Below are positions 1 through 11,500 of a stretch of 64,000 bases of DNA, in pieces. The notes under the pieces are model-generated. The model saw only the letters and a program-made list of their open reading frames with translations. It did not search any database and had not been told where the DNA came from. Numbering within the stretch: position 1 is the stretch's first letter; each line of letters opens with the position of its first letter. This stretch comes from Lophius americanus (lineage: Eukaryota > Chordata > Actinopteri > Lophiiformes > Lophiidae), in assembly GCA_037951165.1 (NCBI GenBank), contig JBBDHG010000011.1, positions 4,429,001-4,493,000 of the forward strand. Reading direction: 5' to 3'. Position numbers and translations under genes: made by a program.

Positions 1-980
1 GCAAAGCGCTTTTCACCGAAATAATTTCACAAGTTTTTTCACAAAAATAAAGAACAATAAGGGAAAAAATGATATAAAAATAGATATGACACAATAAAGA
101 CACCAAGAAAGAAGAAAAGTAAATTGGAGAAAATTATTGAAATTATTAGTTTCAATAAATTATTTTGTATTTCAAAATGTGTTGAATGTTGTTGAATAAA
201 TAAAAAAAAATGGTTTAAAGGATTTTGGATCAGCAGTAAATGTTGTTTGAATATCTGACTGTGGGTGATCAACTGCCATCAACGATTTAAACTCGGTTTG
301 CTTAAGATTTTGCCCGAAATTACTTTTTACTAACCATTTAATAAATTGACGAGAAGCTGCATAACTACTAAAATTCTTACTGTGTTAAATGTCAAAGCTT
401 TTCTCTCATTTTTAAAGTTATTTACAGGAAGAATAAACACCATCTTGGCAACCGTTTGGTAAAATGTGTTTATATTTTTTACTCCAAAATAAGAGTCTCT
501 ATTCTATTCAACCTAAAGTTGGATGAATTGGTGTCATTTTCTTATGAAAGATAGGATTTCAAATTGTATTACATGGTTGGACTATATATTTGACCCAATT
601 TGTCTCTAACAGAGCTGACCGATTGTGTTTTTTCTCATCACATTGCTTTTCATAATAATATCATAAACCTTATGGGTAAACAACAGAAAGTGTAGAAGTG
701 TAAACATTTAAAGAGTTTTCCATGAGATTAAAGAGTTCGATGGAAATTTCTTTTTAAATATTTTTGACATATACACCTAATTCTGGAATGACGTTTAGAA
801 TTTTAAAATGTAAAATTTTAACTGCAGAAATTAACTGCAGGGAAAACTATGCCACCAGGGTTTTTCTATTATTACTTTTGTAAGTCATCTGACATGCCCT
901 CTGGTGTTTGAACACATTTCTATACTTTATGATCCCATACTAAACACAAACAGGGACAAGTAATGTGAGACCTGAGGAGA
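1..980. other. Upstream flank, no gene seen
   Basis: This stretch is AT-rich and holds only short open frames without recognisable protein features. I see no exon, tRNA or named repeat in it. It lies upstream of plod2 and is probably intergenic. Confidence 0.5.
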
Positions 981-1590
981 ACTCTACCTCTGCTGTCGTC
1001 ACCATTCAACCCCACAGCAAATGTATATTCCCAAAAGTCCCCAATCCCTTGCTTTAAACCCACGTACAATTCCCCTAATTGAACTACTCAAATTAAATGT
1101 TATCTCGACAGTTTTTCTGTATGTATAAAAGATCTTTCTAGTGGGTGTAATATGAACTAAATGAGTAATATATAATATATACAAAACAGATCTACTGGAG
1201 CGGATTCAAATGCGCCAAATTTAGACTAAATCGGACCAACAGTTAGGAAGTTATGTCCTGACTGTTAACTGAGTCTTTGAAAAAAAAAAAAAGAAAAAAG
1301 TTCCCCCTGGTGAGTAAAATATGAACTTTTGGAGTAAAGTATGATCATATACAAGAAAGATCTACATAATACGTACTATTAGAAAGGAAACAATTTACCA
1401 ATATCCGACTTACTTATATCAGAAATACTTTTTCATAAAAGAATCTCCCCCTGGTGGGTAAAATAGGAACTACTGAGTAAAACACGATGCAAACAAGATA
1501 GATGTCAACAGGTTGATCCACATTTACCAAATTTGGACTAAATAAGACCAATGGTTGAGAGAAATATGACTTATAATGACAGAGCAGGAA
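981..1590 (+). repeat. Dispersed repeat R1 (possible non-autonomous Helitron), copy 1
   Basis: The copy opens with a degenerate form of the family terminus (GCTGTCGTC near 995, then CCCAAAAGTCCCCAATCCC). About three diverged tandem units follow, near 1105-1275, 1297-1440 and 1440-1585. Each has the pattern CCCCCTGGTG(A/G)GTAAAAT, then an ACAAGATAGAT-like block, then CAAATTTGGACTAAAT. The same pattern recurs near 4.9, 16.2, 18.2, 33.3, 52.7, 56.6, 57.5 and 59.8 kb. No coding capacity is visible. Boundaries are approximate. Confidence 0.65.
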
Positions 1591-2029
1591 ACAGCAACAC
1601 TAAAAGAAGTAGTGAACAAAGCTTCACAGTAATTTTATGTTTTTAATCCATGATTGTACCTCTCATCCTAATGAGGCTGAATAAAAAGGCATGAGTGAGG
1701 AGGGGGAGAGTAAAGGGGTCCTAGAGTGTAGGCTCTACACTCAAACAAGATAAAGTGTTGAGTAAACTTAATCCAGAACAGTGAACATCAAATTAACTTA
1801 CAAGAAATACAATAATACCACGAAGATGCTGAGTGAGCAACATAAATTAAACTGAATGCAACTTCTTTCACTTTCCTTAACTGTGTCTATTCTGTCATAC
1901 ATGCTTTTTTGGTCTAATTCTGAATAACACCTGTTAATGTGGTATAAGTTTAAAAAGCCAACACACGTTATTAATTGAATCTCGCTAAAGTTTTGTTTTT
2001 AAAAACAAAGAGTTCACTTTTTGGAGTGT

Positions 2030-2470
2030 GGATGTTTAGGGGGGAGGGCCTCAGGGGGGGCTATCAATCAGTTCAACGCGTGGGTGTGGTGGTGGGGGGG
2101 TTCAAATTCTGCTCTGCTTAGTCACACTTTCTCCCAGGACGTCCAGGGGTTGAATGGTACCGTTATCTCTCCTCCTCCCTTTCCCTTTATGGGCTGAAAC
2201 TTCAAGGATCCCTAGTGGCTGTAATTAAGAACCACGCCTGCTGCTCTCCGATTCCCCTCTGCGCCGCTTCTACTCCCATTCGCTTGCAGCTAAAGATCAG
2301 GATCAGGAGCTGCTCGTCCAGAAGAAGTTCTTTTTTTCGGAGCTTTCTCCCCCTCTGTGCTCTCTAGATTATCGCGAGAGCCTCCGTTCGGACGCCCGGA
2401 ACCTGAGCGTTGCTGCAAGGCTGGGAGGCAACAGGGCAGTCGGTCATCTGGAGCGCGCACTGGAACAGCA
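2030..2470 (+). promoter_or_regulatory. Probable plod2 promoter and 5' UTR
   Basis: This 440-bp block before the start codon is much richer in G+C and CpG than the flanks. It holds G runs at 2039-2044, 2046-2048, 2054-2060 and 2094-2100. RCGTG-type hypoxia-response cores occur at 2078-2082 (GCGTG) and, inverted, at 2233-2237 (CACGC). I see no convincing TATA box. The transcription start cannot be placed, so the 5' UTR boundary is unknown. Mammalian PLOD2 is a known HIF-1 target, so the cores are plausible, but such pentamers are common by chance. Confidence 0.5.
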
Positions 2471-2573
2471 ATGGAGTACCTCAAGTTTTTTTTCGTGTTT
2501 TCACTCTGGCTAAAGTTTGCAAACTCTATATCCTTTACCGAAACACCTCAAGCTCCTGCGCCTATCCCTAAAG
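2471..2573 (+). CDS. plod2 exon 1 (residues 1-34): signal peptide
   Basis: It encodes MEYLKFFFVFSLWLKFANSI, a basic-hydrophobic ER signal peptide with likely cleavage after A17-S19, then a Pro-rich linker. It ends in phase 1 at AAAG|gtaatc. An in-frame GTG lies upstream at 2357, but no in-frame upstream ATG was seen, so 2471 is taken as the start. Confidence 0.9.
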
Positions 2574-5500
2574 GTAATCCAACTTTCTCTCCTCGCCGGA
2601 GACGCTGCCCCATAAATCCAGCCTAAAGTAATGACATCATCGTTTTTTTAAAGTGCTCCTCCAGCGTTGATCTCACGTTTTAATAGTTACTCTGTGGAGA
2701 TGTCATGCCGACTGAACGAAGAGGGGGCACATCTACTTATCTACTTTATTGGCTGAGATGACATGATGGGGCTGCACAGGAAAGGAAAGTTGCATAAAAC
2801 GGAATCTTTGGCCACATAGGCTGCGGCGTGAAATGAAATGACAGAGCTCGACACAGAAGATCCGTCTGCGGTCTCTCACAATCCTGTGTTTATTTCATGT
2901 TGTTGTTTGCGTGCAGCCTCTGGTTTTATGCGCAGATGCCAGGCTGTAAAAAGACGCTGCGAGAAATTACAAACCAATTAAAGACGAGTCTTTGGTGGTT
3001 TCAGCAGTTTTCCCATGTCTCAGAGTAGAACGAACCTTTCACAATCACAGTTATTAGATATGAATTACCATTGATCAGAAGCAATTTTATCTAATAGCAG
3101 ACATGCAGCTGTGTGCTGAGAATCAGATGAAAACATGCTACAATGTATTTGAAGCACCGCCACAGACAACCTTTCTGAGAAAAGATCTACTGTTCAAGTA
3201 GAAAGGGTGTGAAAAAGTGTTGGACCCACCACTGATTTATTTTTGTTTGTATCTCATACTAAACTAGGAAGTATTCAGAGATATCTCGCTATATTATGTC
3301 GTCAAACCATGAGGTGGAGAGGGAAAGTAGAAATAGAATATGCCAAAACCTAAAATTCCATGCAAATATGGATGATGTCCAAAAAAAAAAATAAAAATTG
3401 TTATCCTGTAACTAAATCACAAGTTGGAAAAAATAATCCCCCTGAATTTGATAACATGATGTTTCAACTTGAAGTAAAATCTATGGACTGGAGACAGCAT
3501 CTCAAAAGGGTTCAGATCTAGACTTTGACTAGGCCACACCTAAACTTTATTTTATCATTAGTTTGATTCCTTTTGAGCCTTTCAGAGCTGGTCCCACTGC
3601 TTTGCTTTCTATCATCTTCTTCATGCAAAACCCAGCTGGGTTTGAGATCAATCTTACGGAATGATGACCTGACATTCTCCACCAGGATTTTCTTGTGGAG
3701 AGCAGAATGCATGCTTCATTCAATTGCAGCATGTTGTTTTTTCTCAAACGTTCTGAGAGTCAAAATGTGGCAGACAAACCTTAATGTTCTCCGTGTACCG
3801 GGGTACGGATGCCATTTTGTCCCCATTCTTTGAATAGTGAAGCCCTGAACTCTGTCCATTATTGAGGTGAGAGGGGTCTGAAGTTCTGTGGATTTTTTCT
3901 TTGGATCTTTTGATTCTTACTTAAAGGGCCTTCGTCATGCTGTTGGAGGAATTTCTGAAGGTTGGCCACTTCCCAGAAAGTTGACTGTTGTTCCAAGTCT
4001 TCTCCATCCGTAGATCATGTGTCTCCATGGAGAATCTAAGACCCTTCGAGATAACTTGGTGACTCTTCCCAGACTGATTTATTCTCCCTCGTCCATTCTG
4101 GAATTTATTTTGATCTTGGCATTGTGTGTTACTGACGAGACCTGCCAGCCAATTTCACGCTTCTGAAAATGACCTAAGTAAAGATGTCATTAAAGCAGAC
4201 TGTGGGTAATCAGGCCTGGGCGTGTCTAGTCCAGCTGCAACCAATTATGAATTCAGTTTACTAGATTGAGTTTGCAAGGATGCAAACAATCATTCCACTC
4301 AGTCGATGTGAGGTAAACATTTTGGTCTGAAGAAACACAATCATCATTTGCCACCGTTTTATGCATTTACCATGAACACACAAATACATAAAATAAACCA
4401 GGAAGTGGTCAAGTTCTTCATTTTCCACAGCAGTAAGTGTTCACGCTGCCTAATATCAGCCCGAGTATTTCAGTTTTATTGACTTGCATTTTCTCCTGTT
4501 GGCATGTTGTTGGCTAAATTGCTCTAAACTCATTTCAGTTTAACACAGCTCATTTTACAGCCACTTCCCATCTTGTTAAACCTGAAAACATCGACATGAG
4601 TGGCTATGAATACTATTTGTGCCAGCATCGGTGTCATAAGTCCACTGGCCTGGTACTTGTCTGATGATGCATTGTGCTGGGGGAGGCAATCAGAACAAGA
4701 GCAGCCTTCAGTCAGGTAATGGTAGAGTCCCCTGTTTGTCCTGTTCCACGATGGTGAAGTGTTGAAGGGTTTGCTGAAAGCCTCATTAGTGCAACTGTGA
4801 GGGATTCTAGCAGAAGTGATGGAGCTCGTTGGGACGCACACGTCACATCTACACAGATTTCATATTCATAAGAGCACGCACATTGAATGTGAGGAACATG
4901 TCAGAATACTATTAAAACCAGGCCTATGCTTTCATCCCCAACAGCAAAGGTACTGATTGAACTAGTCAACGTAAATGTGATGTTATGTCCAAAAGACGTT
5001 TGTTTGTTTTTTTGTAAAAAAAAAAGGCTTCCTCTATTTGAGTTAAATATGTTATATACGATATAGATCAACTCGTGTCGATTCATATTCAACCAATTTG
5101 GGTTAAATGGGACCAGCGGTTAGGACACTATGGCTGAAAAACACTGTTTTCCATAAATCCCCCCCTAGTGAGTAGAATATGAATTACTGGAGTAAGATAT
5201 GATCTTCATCTTGAAAATGCTCCATCAAACAGTTTTTGAGTTTTGATCGTATTAACACTAAGAATATCCGGTGGACGCGGCGGACGTAATGACAATTACA
5301 TAATATCACTTTTTGGGAATATAATAATACTTCGTTAAAATTAAGCATTTTGATTAATTGAATTGTAAAAGTATTCTAAATTTGAATCGGGAAAAATGTC
5401 ATAAAAGGTTCCAAATAGCAAAATGTGATTGCGATGGGCATCTGCATTTTTGTACATTGTATAACTTCATATGGGACACAACCTCAATTGATAAATCTAT

Positions 5501-8500
5501 ACATACATATATTTGCCAAAAGTGAGATGCAGAAGTTTTCTTTCATTTATTTTCTCCTATCCAAATAAAAATCATGAAATGGTGACTTAAGTCCACCAGT
5601 TATCTGGCTTTCAGGGGCCAGTTTGGCTTGTAACGTCAAAAACCCTTGTGCTATAGCAATTACACAATGTGCTTTCAGTTCTCAGAGAGAATTTTCTTTC
5701 CCTGTCTTTCCTGAAGAAGTGTGCAAGGTATGGTGGTGAAGAGTGAAGACATACTTATTTCCTTCTAATAACAAGGTCGGGTGATTTGTTGCCGACTTTT
5801 TCGAGAAGTGGCTGTCATTCTTAGCGTATTAGGCATCACAAAGCAGAAACGACGGTTTGTAAGAACCCAAGAAAAGAGCTGCGGAGAAATAAGAACATGT
5901 GGCGCACAGGTTGTCTCGTTTGTTCCGGATGCCAGCTGTGTGAGCGCAGATAAAGAGGCAGATTGTCTTCCTCTGTAGGCTCAGATTTGTGTTTGAGCAC
6001 AGTCATGATCACAAGGGAGAGTGGAAGACGTAGGAATGCAGACCAATGCCCATCTCTCACCTCCGTGCACCTGGCCAGTCTTCGTGACCAGCGGACGTGG
6101 CTGTTGGTTTGTTGGTTTTGGAAAGTTACAAAAATTGGGCGGCGTAGACCCCCACAGCCCGGTCAGCTTAAAGAGGCCTTTCACGTCTCTTCCTGGCGGC
6201 CTGTGTTAACAGCACCCCTGACATAGGACATTGTATATTGAATTTATTTGTGACTTAGAGTTTGAGAGTCCGAGCCGCTGCGATCTCTCTGTATGAACTG
6301 CAGGGAGTTTTACATTTCTTCTGGACAACGTGTGTGTGGGAGCCTGAGATCAACACTCTATGATCGGCGGAGATCCAGTTTGCTGTGGAATAGGAATCTT
6401 TAGACTTTTCCCAGACACCAGTGACATGTCAGCAGACGGCATTTTATAGAGAAGCAAAGGAAACTCCACCTAAAGTTGTCCATGCCTTATACACAGTATA
6501 TAAAAGCACAATCCCCACTGGCTGGGCTGGCCTGTAATCATGTCGGAGAATATTGTCACAATATCACCACAAGGTCGGTTCCCTGCCTCTTTTCTAACTC
6601 TATATTCATTGTGCTGTCTGCTTTTTCACTCTCTTTCTCTGCCAACAAGGAAAAAGACAGGACATTAGGCCGACAGTTCCCACCATACATAGTCCTCCTC
6701 TTACACAGAGCTAAGGACATTTCAGCCGTTTCTGGACAATGTTTACAGTATAAATATTCCATTGTTTCACCTGGCAAGACATTACATGTGATGGATTTCT
6801 CAGAATAGTTACTGAGCAGCTGCTGCAAAGATCTAACAGAGTCTACTCACTGTACTTGCTTTTAAGTTACTTCATATTGATGCTAGTTAATTATAGTTAT
6901 TTCTTTTACAGTAACTTATTCGTTAATAACTGCCAGTGAATTACTGATTCACTGGCAATCAATTAATTTTATTTTTAAAATGCTGTTTAAATGATCTATA
7001 ACTTAATTTAAATTTGCTGTTATTTATATGAATTCTCTATACTGTCCAAGGACGGTGTAGGTTTTGAAACGTGACCAGATTTTTACTTTAACATTGTTAA
7101 GTTTAACATAAGTTCATACAAAAGTTCATATTTTCCACTAAATTGAAAATGTTTTCTATAATTGGATTTGCTGATTTTTTTTGTTTTCTTGTTACAAAAT
7201 GTGAATGTACAGCCTTTTATTAGCTAAAACAAGGTCTTTAAATTTACTAATCATTGCCACCAAGGGCGGCACGATCACAGTCGGTAGAACAATCACCCCC
7301 CATATTGTTATACTGTGCCTGGAGTATAAATCATATCATCATATCATATGGAAACATTACTATTATAATTAACCTTGTGTAACATAGATAGTATTCGGTT
7401 TACTTAAAATACCAAAATCTGAATTTGAAATTTTTGCTGTTTATATTGTTTTTATTTTATGAGTCAAATTGGTCTATGAGGATGTAGGATATAACTAATT
7501 ATATTTAATGATCCGAAGCCGAATACATATGAGTACATTGTTTATTTTGACATCACAACATGTGTTTGGGTTGGCCTGTGGTCCACTGTTAAGGCTACAG
7601 TTTTCATTTTACTTTGCATGAAGAGACACAGGAGCTGTTCTTCCAAAGTATGTGGTTCAAAATACAGTAAAGCAATTGAACCGTTTTCTCTTTCTCAACC
7701 TCTGATACTCAACATATACAAAGTTCTATTTCATAAATAATGGGGAGAAAAATGACTGCGGTTAAAATGTATAAATACCATTGTCCGCTGTATTTGAATA
7801 TAAATAATAAAAATAATGAATCTTCTTTATGCCTATAATGAATAAGACAAGTGGGCTTGCTTTTTGGAAATGATGAGATCACGCCATGGAGGCTGACTCA
7901 TGGAATAACTTGCTTTTACTGTCTTCCTCGTGCCCTTTTAAAAAAAACATTTTGTTTTTTTTGTGACTGAACACATTTGCTTTACCTGAAAATTAGTCAT
8001 GATTTGATATTCACAGTTATGCTCTTTTAATGAAGTATTTTTGGAATTTGAAGAACACTTGAGCTTATAAACATGCAAAAAAAATCAGTTTTTTTAATAA
8101 CAAAAAAAGGACCTACCTAAATTATTTCCTGGGCCAGCGTTGGTGACATCATACCACATCCCAAGGCTACAGTGCCTGTGGTTAGACAGTTATAATTGAA
8201 AGCAGCCTTTTGCTGCACGTAGTCTGTAGCAATCTTACATTATAGGTATGGTGTGTTTTATCAATTATGGCTGCGCTGAAACTCACCAGAAAACGAGCGC
8301 TATTTTTGTTGTGGGCTGCTAAAGTAATGTCACGCTAACCAACCTGTGATCATCAGGTTTTCTAATCCCTCAGGCATCGGTACCGCAAATTTGGTGACTC
8401 CTGCTAATCACAAAAGCACACACACACACACATACGCACACACACACACACACGCACACACACGCACACGCACACGCACAGTCACTCACAAAAACACAAA

Positions 8501-11500
8501 CAGCAGCAGCGGTAACTTGACATCATTACTCCTAATTTTATTATTTCAAGTTTCACTCAACCCAATCATAATTCAATCATGTTGTGCAACCGCCTGACAC
8601 GATAAAATTAAGTAAATGCAACAAAGCATTTTATCCAGTGAATTGTTTTTTTTTCGACAAAAGGGGGTGTCGCTGTGTCTAGGGAACCTGGCTTTTCCTA
8701 CTCCAAACTGGGACTTCTGTGCCAAAGTGGTTGTTTGTACAACATTCTATGGTCTGCTAGTGTGATTCTATGGGATTAACTATATCTCAGAGGTCATAAG
8801 AGTTCAAAGAATATCTTCTTCTTTGTATTTTGTCCGTTCCCTTTCGGGGCGCCAGTGGAAGATATCTGTTTCCATCCATAGTTACCCCTGGTACCATGCT
8901 GGCCAAAATTGTGAAAATTGTACCCTGCTGTCCGGACTGTGAAGCAGGTAGTTGAGACTGAGCAGGTGTGAAAGCTGAGGCTGATAGTGGAATGAGAATT
9001 ACTGTGACACAAGCGTGTGAGAAGATTGTCTTTATGACTGAATTTTCGATAGATTTCATAGAAGGGATTTATCTCAATATACCTCAGAATGCTCTGGTAT
9101 GAGCCAGGGGTCATTGCTGGAACCGGCCACAGACGTTCACTGATCTGTGACCCACTTGTGGCTTGGTTAAGAGTTAATAGAATAAGTCAGTATCAGAAAA
9201 TACTTTCCTCTTCTGTCTTCTTATCCTTACAGAGTCTACATATGTGTTCAAGTTGTTTTTGTAGCTAACAGTTGTTAAGGTGCCAGCATGTGTCATCAGA
9301 AATACTTGTTGGATGGTTGCATTAGCCAGATGTGCAGAAGTGATAAAGGAGCCAGGGCTTGAACTTCCCTCCTCAGGATCCTTTCCACATTTGTTACACA
9401 GCTGTTTCTGTCACTCCCTTCGAATAACCCATCCTATGAATGTTTATATTGGGATATGATCTATACTAATATGTAGTAATGATGTATGAAATGTAATGTT
9501 GAAAACATAGCAACAATGTAAAGGCAGAAAATGACTGTGAAACCAACTGTTTCCAATTGCCCTATAAAACAACTGTGCTCTACCCGCTCTGCACCAAACA
9601 GAGAGTTAGTGATGATGATGGTTGAACGTTTGCATCCTAAGAGCCAGTTATTTCCCTCCAGAGCAGAGGTGAGAGACAATATTAAACTTAAATTTGCCAA
9701 GTGGCCATTATGAAGGCTAATGTTTCTCTAACAACCCGATGTGTATGGAGGAACAAGTAAACCACATGACACAGAGAAATGTTTCGGTGTACGTGTCACT
9801 GTTGACATTTTTCCCACAAAGTCCAAAGCCTGTCCATGAAAAGTAAATAACTTGGATGCTTCTACAAATTCTCCTTTCTCCATGCGCCCTAATTTATTTC
9901 AGATGCAATAGAAGAGCATAGGACTGACTCGAGTCTCATATGATGAGGATCTACTTTTCAGGAGGTGGTCGTTCTCGGGCAAATTTCCTCGTTCAGGAAT
10001 GGTTCTGGACATTATACTATGGATACGCATAATGGATGCAGCTTCTACTGAAAAGTGCATCCCGTGTGGAAGTCCTGCAGTCTTTGAAAAATCAGCAACT
10101 CTCCTACTTGATTGGTAAAGTAGGGGAGTTGCTGCTTTTATAAGCTTTTGGAGATGATGTTTTTCTGTGGATTTATTACCTTAATACCTTTATTCATCAA
10201 TAAATGCTTTTGATCTCATGCTTTCAGTTACACAATTCTTTAATACAACATTTTGTTTATTTCTTTTTAGGTAATATAGATAATAGAGCAGGGTTTTGAT
10301 TTAACCTTGTGTCCCCTCTTCGTAACCCATTCTCAGATTCTTTGTCTGTTCAAATTAGAATAGAAACAAAGCAGTTTTATCTGTTTTTTTTTTTCATTTT
10401 TTTTTTTTACATATAGTCACTTGTCCTTTCAAAAACACATGGTGCCAACAAAAATATCTGTTTAAAATCATGCATAGATGTCTGAATCTGTTTCGATTTG
10501 GTGTTAAACCGACAATATTTCTTTCCTTACGTAAGACTTTCTTTCCTCACCTGGAGATTAAGGTCAGGCTCAGACAAACAGATGCCAGGACAAAGGAATG
10601 TGGGCTATTTACTGAACTACTTGCACTTTCTGTTGCCTGACAGGTTTACGCCCTTTACATTAAAGATCATTACATAAATCTATTTTACGATATAAATATC
10701 CTGCACATTCCAATAATACCTTTTCCCATCATACAGGAAAAGCTTATTTGCTGTGATCTTAGCCCTGGCCATGAGTCAGAACTTTGGCTCATGGGAGTGT
10801 GAAAGTTTACCTGTAGGACTGAACCTCATGTGGTACAAAGAGTGAGAGGGAAAGACCACTTTCTATGCAAGCCTTTCTGGGAGGAGAACTGTTTGAGAAA
10901 CATTCCTGTCCTGTCGGCTGTTCTTACAGAACTGACATGAGAGGGTGGTCTGTTTATCCTCACGAGACCTTCATCCCCAATAAATGATTTGATTTTTTGT
11001 TGGATTAGAATTTAGGTTCTTTGGGGAGATTGTGGTCAAAGGGCATATGATAAACATATAAATCTGTAAAAAGTATTTTGTTATAGTGAAGGTTGAAGAT
11101 AAATTCTCTCTTTTCTTTCTATTTAGACAAGCATCTTTCTCATCTTACAAAAAGTCACAAATTCACTGAGCCCTGTCTTAGTTTTCCACCATTTGTCAGC
11201 ATCTGTCAATCTATATGGACCATCAAATATTAGATATCTGAAAGCCAGGAGACTTGGGCATGTGTCGAAACAACAAAATTAATGAGAGAAACAAAATAGC
11301 CCAAGGTGGTTTGCATCACCGGGTAGTTTGGATGCAGTCATGTGGCTGGTATTTTTATGATGTGGGGAAAAAGGGTGTCTCCATAAGGCAATGGCAGCAT
11401 CATAAAGGGTTATGGCCTCTGGAGATCCGTGCAGTTTGTTTGTCTGTGTCAGAGATTAGATGCAGGATATTTCAAAAGGTTTCAAATGAATTTTTTTTGA

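Noticed and set aside
2357..2470. In-frame N-terminal extension of exon 1 starting from GTG at 2357
   Set aside because: No upstream ATG is in frame. The ATG at 2471 has a good context and opens a normal signal peptide, and the extension is Arg/Gly-rich CpG sequence typical of a 5' UTR.
2290..2484. Antisense open frame over exon 1
   Set aside because: It is a by-product of GC-rich sequence with no protein features, opposite a well-supported exon.
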